Assembly: GCA_026119935.1 (NCBI GenBank)
Contig: JALRMH010000041.1
Span: forward strand, 298,284 to 362,283
Reading direction: 5' to 3'
Length of the DNA stretch: 64,000 nt
DNA from: Endothia cerciana
Lineage: Eukaryota > Ascomycota > Sordariomycetes > Diaporthales > Cryphonectriaceae
Shown here: positions 1 through 8,976 of the stretch, piece by piece
Numbering within the stretch: position 1 is the stretch's first letter
Layout of the letters: each line of letters begins with the position of its first letter
Program-made: the position numbers and the translations under genes
The notes under the pieces: model-generated
The model's database searches: none
What the model was told of the DNA's origin: nothing
What the model saw: only the letters and a program-made list of their open reading frames with translations

Positions 1-169
1 CCTCGAGCACCTGTGGACGCCCCTGGACATATATTAATCTCCTTGTAAGCATCCATTACTCCCTTGTGAGATTCACCTTCCTGTTGCAAGTGCTGAAACC
101 ACCCCAAAGGTCACCGCCCCAGTCGACAGACTCTGATATACGACAACAAGTTACTTTGTATCGGGCGAG

Positions 170-1015
170 ATGCATCTTATCCTCACGGGAGCCACAGGCC
201 TGTGCGGCTCAGCTGTCCTGGACGCGATGGTCCGAATGAAAGATGTCACCAAGATCTCCATCATCAGCAGGAGACCGGTCAAAATGGCTGAGGATCTGAA
301 TGACCCCCGGATAAATGTCATACTGCACAAGGACTTCGAGCAATATGATGCGAGCCTTCTCGGCCAGCTGAAAGGGGCCACGGGCTGCGTCTGGGCCTTG
401 GGAATCTCCCAGACTCAAGTCAGCAAGGAGTGAGTTCGTCACCTCAACAGACCGCATGCGATTCGGACAGCTTTGGCATAGTGATGTCGACATCGTGCTG
501 AACGTGTGGCTGGCAGGGACTACGTCAAGATCACCAAGGGTTTCACCCTCCGCGCAGCGGAGGCTTTTGGAACCCTTGGTACAGAAACGAAGCCTTTCAA
601 TTTCGTCTACGTGTCAGGCCACGGAGCAACTCTCAATCCGGGCCGTTTTACCCAGATCTTTGCGCGTGTTAAGGGCGAGACGGAGGTCCTCCTTGCAGAG
701 ATGCGCAATAAAAACAAGGCGCTGCACGCCACGTCGATCCGCCCATGCTTCATCGATTTCGCAACCCACGACGGCATCAAACCCTACATTCCGACTCAGG
801 AGGCGTATAAGAACGTCCTCATACCCATCCTTGGACTGCCCATACGGTATCTGGCGAAGTCATATTGGAGTCCAACTCAGCGCTTGGGCGAGTTCATGAC
901 GGAGATGGCAATGGGCAAGTGGGAGGGCCGATATGAGGGCCCGGGCATTGAGAAGTTGGGAGACTTCAGCATCATCGAAAACATTGGATTTCGTAGGCTA
1001 GCTAAACTAGATTAA
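170..1015 (+). CDS. NAD(P)-binding Rossmann-fold protein (atypical SDR)
   Basis: Two exons (170-429 and 517-1015) joined by an 87-bp GT-AG intron give 252 aa. The N-terminus has the glycine-rich nucleotide-binding loop GATGLCG at residues 7-13, directly after a beta strand, as in NAD(P)H-binding atypical SDRs such as the HTATIP2/NmrA-like group. The splice restores E-D-Y-V-K across the junction (phase 2), and YVSGHGA near the middle matches the usual strand-4/5 region. The length is normal for the family. No substrate can be named: such proteins are oxidoreductases or NAD(P) sensors acting in the cytosol. The start is the first ATG, followed at once by the Rossmann strand. There is no obvious link to the thioesterase downstream on the other strand. 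Confidence 0.85.
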
Positions 1016-1207
1016 ATGTGAAGCTACGTCAGAAGGGAGGCTTGAAACTAATTCTCCTCGAGAAGTGTCTAGCAGTCTGGTGATTGTTGCGTCTTGATAC
1101 GGAGGCAGACTATGCCTCACTGTCTATTCTTCTCCATATCAAATTCTAATCCCCCATGACCCTAAAATTTCGACATACACAACTATACGTTCCATACTGA
1201 GATGACC

Positions 1208-1798
1208 TCACAGCTTCAATTGAAGTTCCACGAAGAGAGCATCGGCTCGGGCCAGCTTCTCACCATTCTCATCCTCCATGACCCCCTCCACGAACAGCTT
1301 TCTCCCATCTGCCTTCTTCAGCCGAACCGAGATCAAATAAGTTCCTGGTATCTTCACCTGTCTGATGAAGCTCGTATTCAGATACGCCGTGACGAAAGCC
1401 GGCGCCCCATCTCTATACGCCCGCCATCGACTTCCTGGTGCGATGAGACTCAACGTCTCGTCAAGGAGAGTCGCGACGACGCCGCCATGCGAGACTCCGG
1501 GGTATCCGCTAACCAGGCTGCCGAGCGTCACAAAGGCTTTCAGCTCTGGTAGAAAGTTGCGTTCGCTTTTGGGCTGAGGGTAGAAGAAAGTGAAGGCTGC
1601 TATCGTGTCTTGCGTCCTCAGCGTCTCGGATAGCAGCGCGTCATGAAAGCGGGGTCTGGGCACCCTGCTGAACACGGGCGTGACGACGAGGTCGGGTGTT
1701 TCGAGATGCTTGGCACACCATGGTATCGACTTGAAATGATTGACCTCGTCTTCCGGAAGGGTGGGGCTCATCGTTAAAGCCGTCGTTGTTTTAGCCAC
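1208..1798 (-). CDS. Hotdog-fold acyl-CoA thioesterase family protein (PaaI/THEM4-like)
   Basis: Single-exon ORF of 196 aa. The core hotdog signature is HGGVVATLLDE near residues 103-113: the helix after HGG carries the catalytic-type acidic residue used by PaaI/4HBT thioesterases. Upstream, SGYPGVSHGG is typical of fungal THEM4-like proteins. The family hydrolyses acyl-CoA thioesters; the substrate is unknown here. A second ATG ten codons in (MSPTLPEDE) could also be the start. No organelle-targeting sequence is evident. It converges tail-to-tail with the SDR-like gene at 170-1015. Confidence 0.85.
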   Translation of the reverse strand: MAKTTTALTMSPTLPEDEVNHFKSIPWCAKHLETPDLVVTPVFSRVPRPRFHDALLSETLRTQDTIAAFTFFYPQPKSERNFLPELKAFVTLGSLVSGYPGVSHGGVVATLLDETLSLIAPGSRWRAYRDGAPAFVTAYLNTSFIRQVKIPGTYLISVRLKKADGRKLFVEGVMEDENGEKLARADALFVELQLKL

Positions 1799-1959
1799 AG
1801 CGAGGGGTTGGGAAGCCTGATATGGCCTGCTGGGAACTTCTCTAGGAACGACAACCTCGGGACAAGATTGTAGCCTCTAATACCCTAACCCAGCAAGGTT
1901 TGTCTCGGCACGCTTGGCAACCAATTTCTGAGCCTCCACCACGCAAGCGTACCAAGTCG

Positions 1960-3036
1960 ATGGAAGTCATCTGCGTGGGCCCCCCACGCTCCGGAACCGA
2001 GTCCCTCCAGAAATCTCTTCTGGCCCTTGTATATGACTACACATATCGTAAGTAACGCCCGCTCTAAGAAGTACCATTTGTGCGACCCTCGTGCTCCAGA
2101 TCGATGTTTAACAAGCCACCTCTACGGACGCGTGGGATATAGTATATGACTGTGACAAGCAGGCGCGAGTGATAGTTGAATAAACGGCTTGTATTGTGCT
2201 GTTCTATTTTTTGAGAGACAAAAGGAAGGAAGGTGCTCGAACATATATAATATATATATATATATATACAGAGCGCTGTAGAAGTGGGGCTTTGACTCTG
2301 GAGTATATTCTCCCGCCTGGGTCCACCTGGCGCGCAAAAAGTGGTTCGCCGCACCTGACGGCGATAGCACCATCACGGCGGCAGACTTCGACGAGATTAT
2401 CGGCCACTGCGTTGCCGTCATGGATGCCGCCGCAAGCTGCTTCGCGGCCGCGCGGCCGAGATGATTGCGGCATATCCGGATGCTAAGGTCGTCCTCAACA
2501 TACGGCACGATCTTAAGGCGTGGCATCGTAGCATCATAAAAGCGCTGGTGATGGTCAACGAGAGCTGGGCATTCTATCTCATGAGCATCTTCAACAGGGA
2601 GTGCTTCTGGGCATGGCATGTGTATGAACGCTTCTTGTGGCCACTACTTTTCCGTGTGTCGGACGGGAAGATGGATACTGCTATTAGGAGAAATGGAAAA
2701 TGGATATATATCGAGGCAAGTTTGTAAGCATACTCCCATCGCAATGTGTCTAGGCTTACACCGGCACGTATAGAGCATTGTGAAATGATTCGAGGTTTGG
2801 TTCCAAAGGAAAAGCTTCTAGAGTGGTCGCCTGAGGATGGCTGGGAGCCGCTGTGCAAGTTTCTTAATAAACCAGTGCCCGATGTTGGATTTCCTCATAC
2901 CAATGCTACTGGTGGTGGCTGGAAGATCAGAGAAGAACAGGCCCCCCAAACATGGGCAAAAGGAGCTGGCATCAACATGTTGAACACAATTGCTATCGCA
3001 TCAGTCTTGACGTATATCTGCAGTAGGTACGTTTAG
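1960..3036 (+). pseudogene. P-loop sulfotransferase-family gene with a frameshift
   Basis: The first exon encodes the 5'-phosphosulfate-type loop GPPRSGTESLQKSL straight after the start ATG, as in the fungal Sulfotransfer_4-like family. Later blocks are YSPAWVHLARKKW, AAYPDAKVVLNIR and LVPKEKLLEWSPEDGWEPLC, in the family order, and the ORF ends after a hydrophobic C-terminal segment. Probable introns lie at 2048-2115, 2169-2281 (containing an AT microsatellite) and about 2716-2775. Between the second and third blocks the reading frame changes at about 2445-2460 with no usable splice site. A tandem near-duplication of the 8-mer gcggccgc sits there, and removing one copy would rejoin the frames. 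I read it as a frameshifted gene; a sequencing error or an unusual splice is the alternative. Enzymatic role unknown. Confidence 0.6.
2243..2268. repeat. (AT)n microsatellite
   Basis: About 26 bases of alternating A/T with one slip. It lies in the presumed second intron of the sulfotransferase-like gene, just before the acceptor that precedes the WGFDSG block. Confidence 0.9.
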
Positions 3037-3503
3037 GAACGATGGCAAGAGCCGGTGAGGACATCTCAATACATGCGGTGGTACAACGGGGTCCCTTGGC
3101 TCTTAAGACCGCCCGAGAGAGGTCGATGTGAACAGGATGGCAGAGTGCCTGAGTAATTCAGATTCGACTAGACTTCAACAGATGATCGACCTTATTGATT
3201 AAGAACAACAGCTAGAACACTCCATATGGGTCTTCGTGTCCTATATGAAACCTTCTGCAAACAGCACTTATCCATCTATGCAATGATCATACGAGTAAGC
3301 GTCCATAGCTAGTGTAATTCCACTTGTAGGCGTAGCAGTACTAGTGATCAACGTCGTGAATTGATGCGAAAATACCATTAAGAAAGTCGTGGGTCGAATG
3401 AAGAGACTTCGACAACCATACAAGGTCAATTTTTTTGCTTGTCACAGTTCACTCCGGAGGCCACATTCGCCATCAAGAGGAGGGGCAAATACGATGCCGA
3501 TGC

Positions 3504-4395
3504 CTATATTCTCATGAACATCGTAGCAATCACAAGACTGAACACCACGATAAATGCAACGTACCTTGATGTATTATAATTATGTCCAGATAAACTGGCA
3601 CAACCACCTGTAATTGAAACTGAGTCCGGTCTAGTGCCGATCGCTACCACCTTTTTCGTGCAGTTAGATTTCTGTCCCAAGGAGACTTGTTGATTGTCCC
3701 AGTCGAACACAGCGTACACACTGCGGAGAAATGGGGTTCCCAGAACGTAGGGCACGTCCCCTATGGACTCCGCTACCAGCAGCTCACAGCCCGAAGTAAC
3801 GGATGTGCTTGGCAAGTCGATAAGGTTATGGAATGGGATCTGGAAAGGCGTAGTACTATATCCGTCGGAAATATAAACGTGGAACTTCCCGCTCGTTTGG
3901 CGGAGGCTACAATCGACAATGCAGTACGAATCTGTGAGAGTGCCTGCCAGGGCCGTGCAGGTCTGCGACAGCAGACTACCGGGCAGGTATAGAAGCGTCG
4001 TACCGCTATCTATGAGCGGTAGGGAGTCCACGGTAGGGACATTGAGCGTATGAATGGTCGCCGTGCCCGGTCGCGTAATGCTGTAAGATGTTGCATTGAC
4101 ATAGTATCTGCATATCCATCAATACCTACTTTAATGGTATTATGTGTGATCATGTTAGAGGAATTCACATACCCGTGATATGGTATGCTTACAGATGTTC
4201 CATTGTCGAGTGTCACGGTTTCCTCTCCCGTGATGAGTAGAAAGTTTTCCATTGTCCCCTCGAACCTACCCTTGTCGACGCCATCAAAGATCAAAGAGCC
4301 CGTCGCTTCGTCAAGACCTCCAAGGTCGAAGCTGAAAGTGCGGCTGCCAATGAGGCCCTGAGCAGCCATTGACACAAATGGGGGATGTCTACCAG
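3504..4395 (-). pseudogene. Pepsin-like aspartic protease (A1), C-terminal half only
   Basis: Two exons (about 4395-4173 and 4107-3504) joined by a 65-bp GTATGT...CAG intron that restores the local motif HGYYVNA. The first exon carries PPFVSMAAQGLI and ATGSLIFDGVD, which match the region before the second lobe of pepsins. The second exon has the second catalytic aspartate in IDSGTTLLYLP and the conserved late motif LGTPFLRSVYAVFDWDN. It ends in an N-glycosylation-like stretch and a hydrophobic tail resembling a GPI-anchor signal, as in yapsin-like or GPI aspartic proteases. The N-terminal lobe with the first D-T-G site and signal peptide is missing: family-like sequence stops at about 4395, where a HET fragment on the opposite strand begins. 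Not expected to be a functional protease. Confidence 0.75.
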
Positions 4396-4439
4396 TATGC
4401 GAGACGGGTAGTAACGTATCTGGGTCCTCGAGGGAAGGT

Positions 4440-5247
4440 GATGAAGGGGCACTGGATCTTTGGCGGAAGCTCGTGGAATTCTACGAACCCATCTTTGGAA
4501 CACCGGAGTTTATGAAGATATACGAGGATCAGAGATCGTGGAACAAGTGGCGGCACAACTCAGAACGGGTTCGCGGTGGGTTTCAGTATCCGGATGACCT
4601 GTGGAAAGATGCCCAACTTTCATTATCTCAAGAGCATCTTATCCAGTCCCTGGTCCAGAAGGCTCTAGGTTGTGCAGGAGAACATCCTCAACAGTGACTT
4701 GACATTTCTGTGCGGACTTCGCACCATGCCTCGCTCGCCTTGCTGGCTGTCGTTGGGCTCTCCCCGATGATAGAACGAACGGAAGCTATCTTGTGGCTGC
4801 ACGACAAACGCCGAGATTGGCACGCAGACAACGATGAAAGCAAAGGCGGTAGCTTCGCACTGGATGTGTTGGTAATGCAATTCGCTGACTGGGAGTGTTG
4901 AGATCTCAGGGTTAAGGTGTACGGCGTCCTAGGCCTCGCCTCGGACTCTGAAGAGTTCGGATTCGTCCCGGACTATAACATGAGCGCGGCACAGCTTTAT
5001 ACGAATGTTGCTAGTGCATCGTTTCAGCGACAGATCAAGCATGAATCAGAGCTGTCTCGCACCATACAACGTGCAGCATGGAGACATTCCAGTCATTCTC
5101 TTCGGTAGAAATCATGTTTACTTCGTTCGCGCATGTAACAATGCGTTTCATTATATTGGTTGGGGATATACTCTAGGCTTCTTGAATGGAGGGATATTAG
5201 ATGTAGAGACTTGGGAAGAGAAAGTAGAGATGTTCAGGTTCGTATAA
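4440..5247 (+). pseudogene. HET (heterokaryon incompatibility) protein relic, C-terminal half
   Basis: The frame starting near 4440 runs through two in-frame stops (TGA at 4695 and about 4899) and includes KVYGVLGLASDSEEFGFVPD, the conserved block that follows the HET domain in many fungal HET proteins (usual form: DPRDKVYGLLGL, then a PDY segment). Here PDYNMSAAQLYTNVA follows. A later frame (about 5060-5247) has GDIPVILFGRNHVYFVR and YTLGFLNGG, matching the C-terminal 'gate' segment of the same family, so another frameshift separates them. The N-terminal HET signature (LSYCWG-like) is absent. This is a truncated, stop-containing relic abutting the truncated protease. Confidence 0.7.
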
Positions 5248-5326
5248 GCTATTGTTTGTAGTTCTACAACCTTTTCATATGATGTGTATATCATTAATGC
5301 AGAATTGACATACTGGGAAGATGAAT

Positions 5327-6185
5327 TTACGCACAACCCTTTGCCCTCTCTGCCACGATAATTCCCATCAGCGCAATTCCAATCCTGTCACCAATGAAAT
5401 CATATCCATCGGGCGTGAAATGAATAGCATCATCCCAATACTTGTTATGTACCGTATCGCAAGGTAGAGCATCATGCAGGTCGAACACATAACTGTGACA
5501 TTCTTGTTAGCATTTTGGAGTGCTGCATGTTTCCTTGTTACCTACTAGCCATCAGCTTTATGATTTTTGATCCTCTGATTCAGGGCGTTCCGCAGCTCAA
5601 CCAGTCGGGAATTATTTGTGTCGATCGTTGCCCTGGGCACTGTGAGTGCAAGCACTTTACTGCCATGTTTCAGAGGAATGTCCCAGATCTCCTTGAGTTT
5701 CTCCATGATCTCGTCAACATCAGTGAAAATGGCGAGATCACTTTCCAAGATAATCAGCTGCGATTCAAAAATGGAGAGCTGGCTAAGATATTACTTGGTC
5801 GCCCCCAGGACAATCGTCCAATCGAACTTCTCAGTACCCTCTGCAACTGTTGGCATAATTACATCAGCCGCCCTCTCATCAAAGGAGCTGAGTGATCGAT
5901 ACCCGAGCCAGCGAACTTACAATGATTCTGCATACGATCAACAAATCTGCCCGTAGTCACTCGATCCCCAGGAACGCCGTCCACAACGGTCTCAATATCA
6001 ATTTCCGGCATGACCATGCCCAGCATCTTGACAAGATTGAGCGAGAATGGATGCAGGACTGCCCCCATAGAGGAGTACCCGGCCACCAGAGATGCGCCGA
6101 GGCAGAGGATTCGAAGTTTCTTCGGAGCCACTACGAGACCTTGAGCGGCTGATGGGGAGGATTGCAAAGATGATCTCGATGCCAT
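5327..6185 (-). CDS. SGNH/GDSL-type hydrolase
   Basis: Four exons on the minus strand (6185-5921, 5846-5795, 5740-5546, 5492-5327) close the frame to 225 aa, each intron being GT-AG and 53-74 bp. Block I with the nucleophile serine is LCLGASLVAGY. The oxyanion Gly/Asn block III reads VLGATNDLA only after splicing the 54-bp intron, which strongly supports the join. Block V with the catalytic Asp/His pair is DAIHFTPDGYDF near the C-terminus. LKHGSKVLALTVPRA is also typical of fungal SGNH hydrolases. These are esterases or lipases of varied specificity. The chosen ATG (6185) has no clear signal peptide, so an intracellular location is likely; the reading frame continues upstream, so a longer N-terminus is possible. 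Confidence 0.85.
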
Positions 6186-6539
6186 CAGAGTGATACCTGC
6201 GATAGCATTTGCATGTGGACAGAGCTTGTTCCTCTGACCCCGCGCTGTGCTACCAAGGAGGTCAAGGTGGAGACTCGTGCATACCCAAGATTGGTCCGAT
6301 AAGCTTCCAGATTTGCTCGTGCTTCTGCACAATGATTATCCAAGCTATTAGAGGGATATTGTTGTTTTGGATCACTACCTATAGTATCTGGTTTTGGTGC
6401 TGAGATCGTTGGCGGGCATAAAGCACTAGGTATTGCCCACTGCCAAAATGGATGTGCCTTGATAGGCGATATTGTCATTCGATAGATCAAGTCCCGACAG
6501 CTTAGACATTCGTTAAAGGGCGCTGCCAATATATTGTGA

Positions 6540-7145
6540 AACACGTGGGAATCGGTCGTTATTCTCCCCTGTTGCTAGCTTCTCTCTTGAGTTTTTCAAC
6601 ATACACTGAATATCGATCAACGAGCTCTGTGCCAAGATATCATTTCTCATTTACCCCAGTAATTTGCAGAAAGAATTCATACCGGCCAGAAACTCTGCAA
6701 GAACCATAACCAATTTGCTGCATCATAGCGAGTTGCCTGTCGTTACCTCCACCTAGAGCATCAAATGCAGTGGGAAGGAATTTATGCCCCCGATGTCCTA
6801 GAAGTAACAGGTATGCTACGCCGAATCATTGTGAAACGGTTGAATCCTAGGATCATGTTCTGCATTTGCTTTCGACCGAGCTTCAGGTCAGGATCTCGAG
6901 CCTTGTGGTGCCGTCTGTCGAAGGTGATATCATAGCCATAGCCATATACGCGTCGGAGAAGTGTACACGAATAGTTCTATCTCCGGGATCCTTCATTCGG
7001 GCAAATCCTTGGCCAACAACTTCATCGTGCTTGGCCATGACCAGCCTCGATGTGCAAATTTGTCAGCCTTATTCATTGACCTTTCGGGCATCCTGCCTTG
7101 GCAGTGACAGCCTTGCATCTTCTAGTGGATTGAAAGACCCCTGAC
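6540..7145 (-). pseudogene. Decayed coding region, family not recognised
   Basis: On the minus strand, short stretches with protein-like composition occur one after another in different frames: AKHDEVVGQGFARMKDPGDR (about 7040-6980), then KARDPDLKLGRKQMQNMILG (about 6900), then GHRGHKFLPTAFDALGGGND and LAMMQQIGYGS (about 6800-6700). The frame breaks between them lack good splice sites. I do not recognise the family. It may be a relic gene or a multi-exon gene whose joins I cannot resolve. Confidence 0.3.
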
Positions 7146-7491
7146 GTCCCGCTCAAAGGGCGTAAAACTAAGCTGATCCGAGCGGCAGGATCGTATAGCA
7201 GCTAAAATCGAGTATAGTAATCCCGCGCTGAGCAGGATGAGTCACTCGGCATCAATGGGTGGATTTCATGGGCCTTCCGTGTATAGTGTCGGGTCGCTCC
7301 GATGGAGGTGACTTTATCTCCGCGGCTGGGACTGATAAAGGCAACGAAGTGACCGTGGTGCTCTCTAGTGAAGCCCGACGAGCCACTCACACAAGAAAAA
7401 TCAAACCGCACAATCACGGAGTTTTCTGTTTGTTTTTCTTCTTCTTCCTTTTCGCAGACCTCACCCAAGCGGAAGCTCTAGTCTCATCAGT

Positions 7492-8523
7492 ATGGCAGGA
7501 GCCTCAGTTGACGAGTCGCGTCAGTACATGAAGAAATGGACCGAGGACGGTCTCAAGATCCTCGGGCCTTGCCCACCACATCTGAAGGAGGCTACGATCG
7601 AAGTGCCTCTTCACGATGGGACGACTGCTAGAAGCATCATTGTCTCGCCAGCCAGTGCTACGGATAACACCAAGATGCGGCCACTGATCGTCCTCTTCCA
7701 TGGTGGCGGATGGGTCGTTGGCGGCCCCGAATTTGTGCTCAGCCCTGCACGAGGCTACGCTAGCCTCCTCGGCGCCATCGTCGTCTGTCCTAGCTACAAG
7801 TATGCTCCGGAGGAGCCCTTTCCAGCGTCGATGCAGAGCGCCTGGGATATCGTCGCCTGGCTCTCACGTCCCGACAATCTCAACCACGGCCCCCTCAAGG
7901 ATACAGGCATCGAATTCGATCCCAGCAAGGGCATAGTGTTGGCGGGGATCAGTGCCGGCGCTAATCTATCGGCTGTTGTCGCCGGCATCCACGCCGCGAT
8001 CACGGCGGATAGGTCGTTGAAGCTGGCTGAAGGCCGTGCCTCCATCGAGCACCCTATCACCGGTGTATTTCTCTCGATCCCTTGCCTGGTTCATGAGACC
8101 ATGGTGCCGGCCGAATACGCGTCCATGTGGACATCTCGCGTAGAGCATGCCAACGCTCCCTTCATCTCTGCTGAATACCTGAAGATCACTGAGTCGAGAC
8201 TCAAACCGGATCACCACTCGCCGTGGTGGTCGCCTTTGAACCTCGACCTCGCCAAAATTGCGGGGCATCACGCACCAAAGGTGTACTTTCAGGCCGGACA
8301 GCTGGATATTCTTCGGGATGATGCGACAGTATACGCCAAGGCTTTGGAGGACAAGAGTGTTGCTGAGACGCGGATCGATATCATTCAGAACATTGATCAT
8401 GCCGGCTGGTGCACAATTCCTAGTCCGGATACACACACAGACGAGATACGGACAAAATCTCTGGATGGAATGGCTTGGTTACTGGGTACGGAGTGGGACA
8501 AGAGCAAAGAGCTATCATATTGA
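7492..8523 (+). CDS. Alpha/beta hydrolase, HSL-type carboxylesterase (Abhydrolase_3)
   Basis: Single-exon 343-aa protein with all the marks of the hormone-sensitive-lipase-like esterases. The oxyanion-hole motif is FHGGGWVVGG (about residues 69-78), followed by the nucleophile elbow GISAGANLS (about 148-156). The acid is in GQLDILRDDA and the catalytic His in IDHAGWC near residue 307. The substrate is probably a short acyl ester. No signal peptide is visible, so it is likely cytosolic. The start ATG lies just after a pyrimidine-rich stretch (about 7428-7460) typical of a fungal promoter or 5' UTR. Confidence 0.92.
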   Translation: MAGASVDESRQYMKKWTEDGLKILGPCPPHLKEATIEVPLHDGTTARSIIVSPASATDNTKMRPLIVLFHGGGWVVGGPEFVLSPARGYASLLGAIVVCPSYKYAPEEPFPASMQSAWDIVAWLSRPDNLNHGPLKDTGIEFDPSKGIVLAGISAGANLSAVVAGIHAAITADRSLKLAEGRASIEHPITGVFLSIPCLVHETMVPAEYASMWTSRVEHANAPFISAEYLKITESRLKPDHHSPWWSPLNLDLAKIAGHHAPKVYFQAGQLDILRDDATVYAKALEDKSVAETRIDIIQNIDHAGWCTIPSPDTHTDEIRTKSLDGMAWLLGTEWDKSKELSY

Positions 8524-8976
8524 GATAGTGATCTCAATGTTAAGCGGTCCAGACTGAGGGAAAAATGCTTTTGGGAGGGGGAGGTTGGAGTGGTCCCTTG
8601 TAATTATATCTAGAGACCGTCTCCGCCTACTAAGTCCTGTTGCCTCTGATGTTGGTTCGTACAAAATTGTGATGTCACGACCCATTCTAACCTTTATGGC
8701 ATCACCTTGTTAGTCGTGGCTACTAAGAAGAGTACTTGGGTAGCCCATTTGTGCCCTGGGCTGTTGTCGTATTGCCTGGCTATGTGGCTAGCATGGTCTC
8801 GGCCGGAGAAAGCAGTGGACTCGACTACGACCATATTGAAAGAGTTCACGTGTGTGTGTGTGATGTCTTGGAACAATCTCTAGGGGTATTTTAGTTTAAA
8901 AGCATTTGGGCGTCCGTTTTTCACTACAACGACTTCACCGTGCCCAAGGCGCGTAGCGGTGGCAGACGCCTTCATC
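8524..8976. other. Intergenic, convergent 3' regions
   Basis: Spacer between the convergent esterase and MFS genes. It contains a short (GT)n run at about 8851-8861. I see no gene here. Confidence 0.6.

Noticed and set aside
2122..2619. 165-codon minus-strand frame over the sulfotransferase region
   Set aside because: It runs antisense to the motif-bearing frames, crosses the AT microsatellite, and has no motif.
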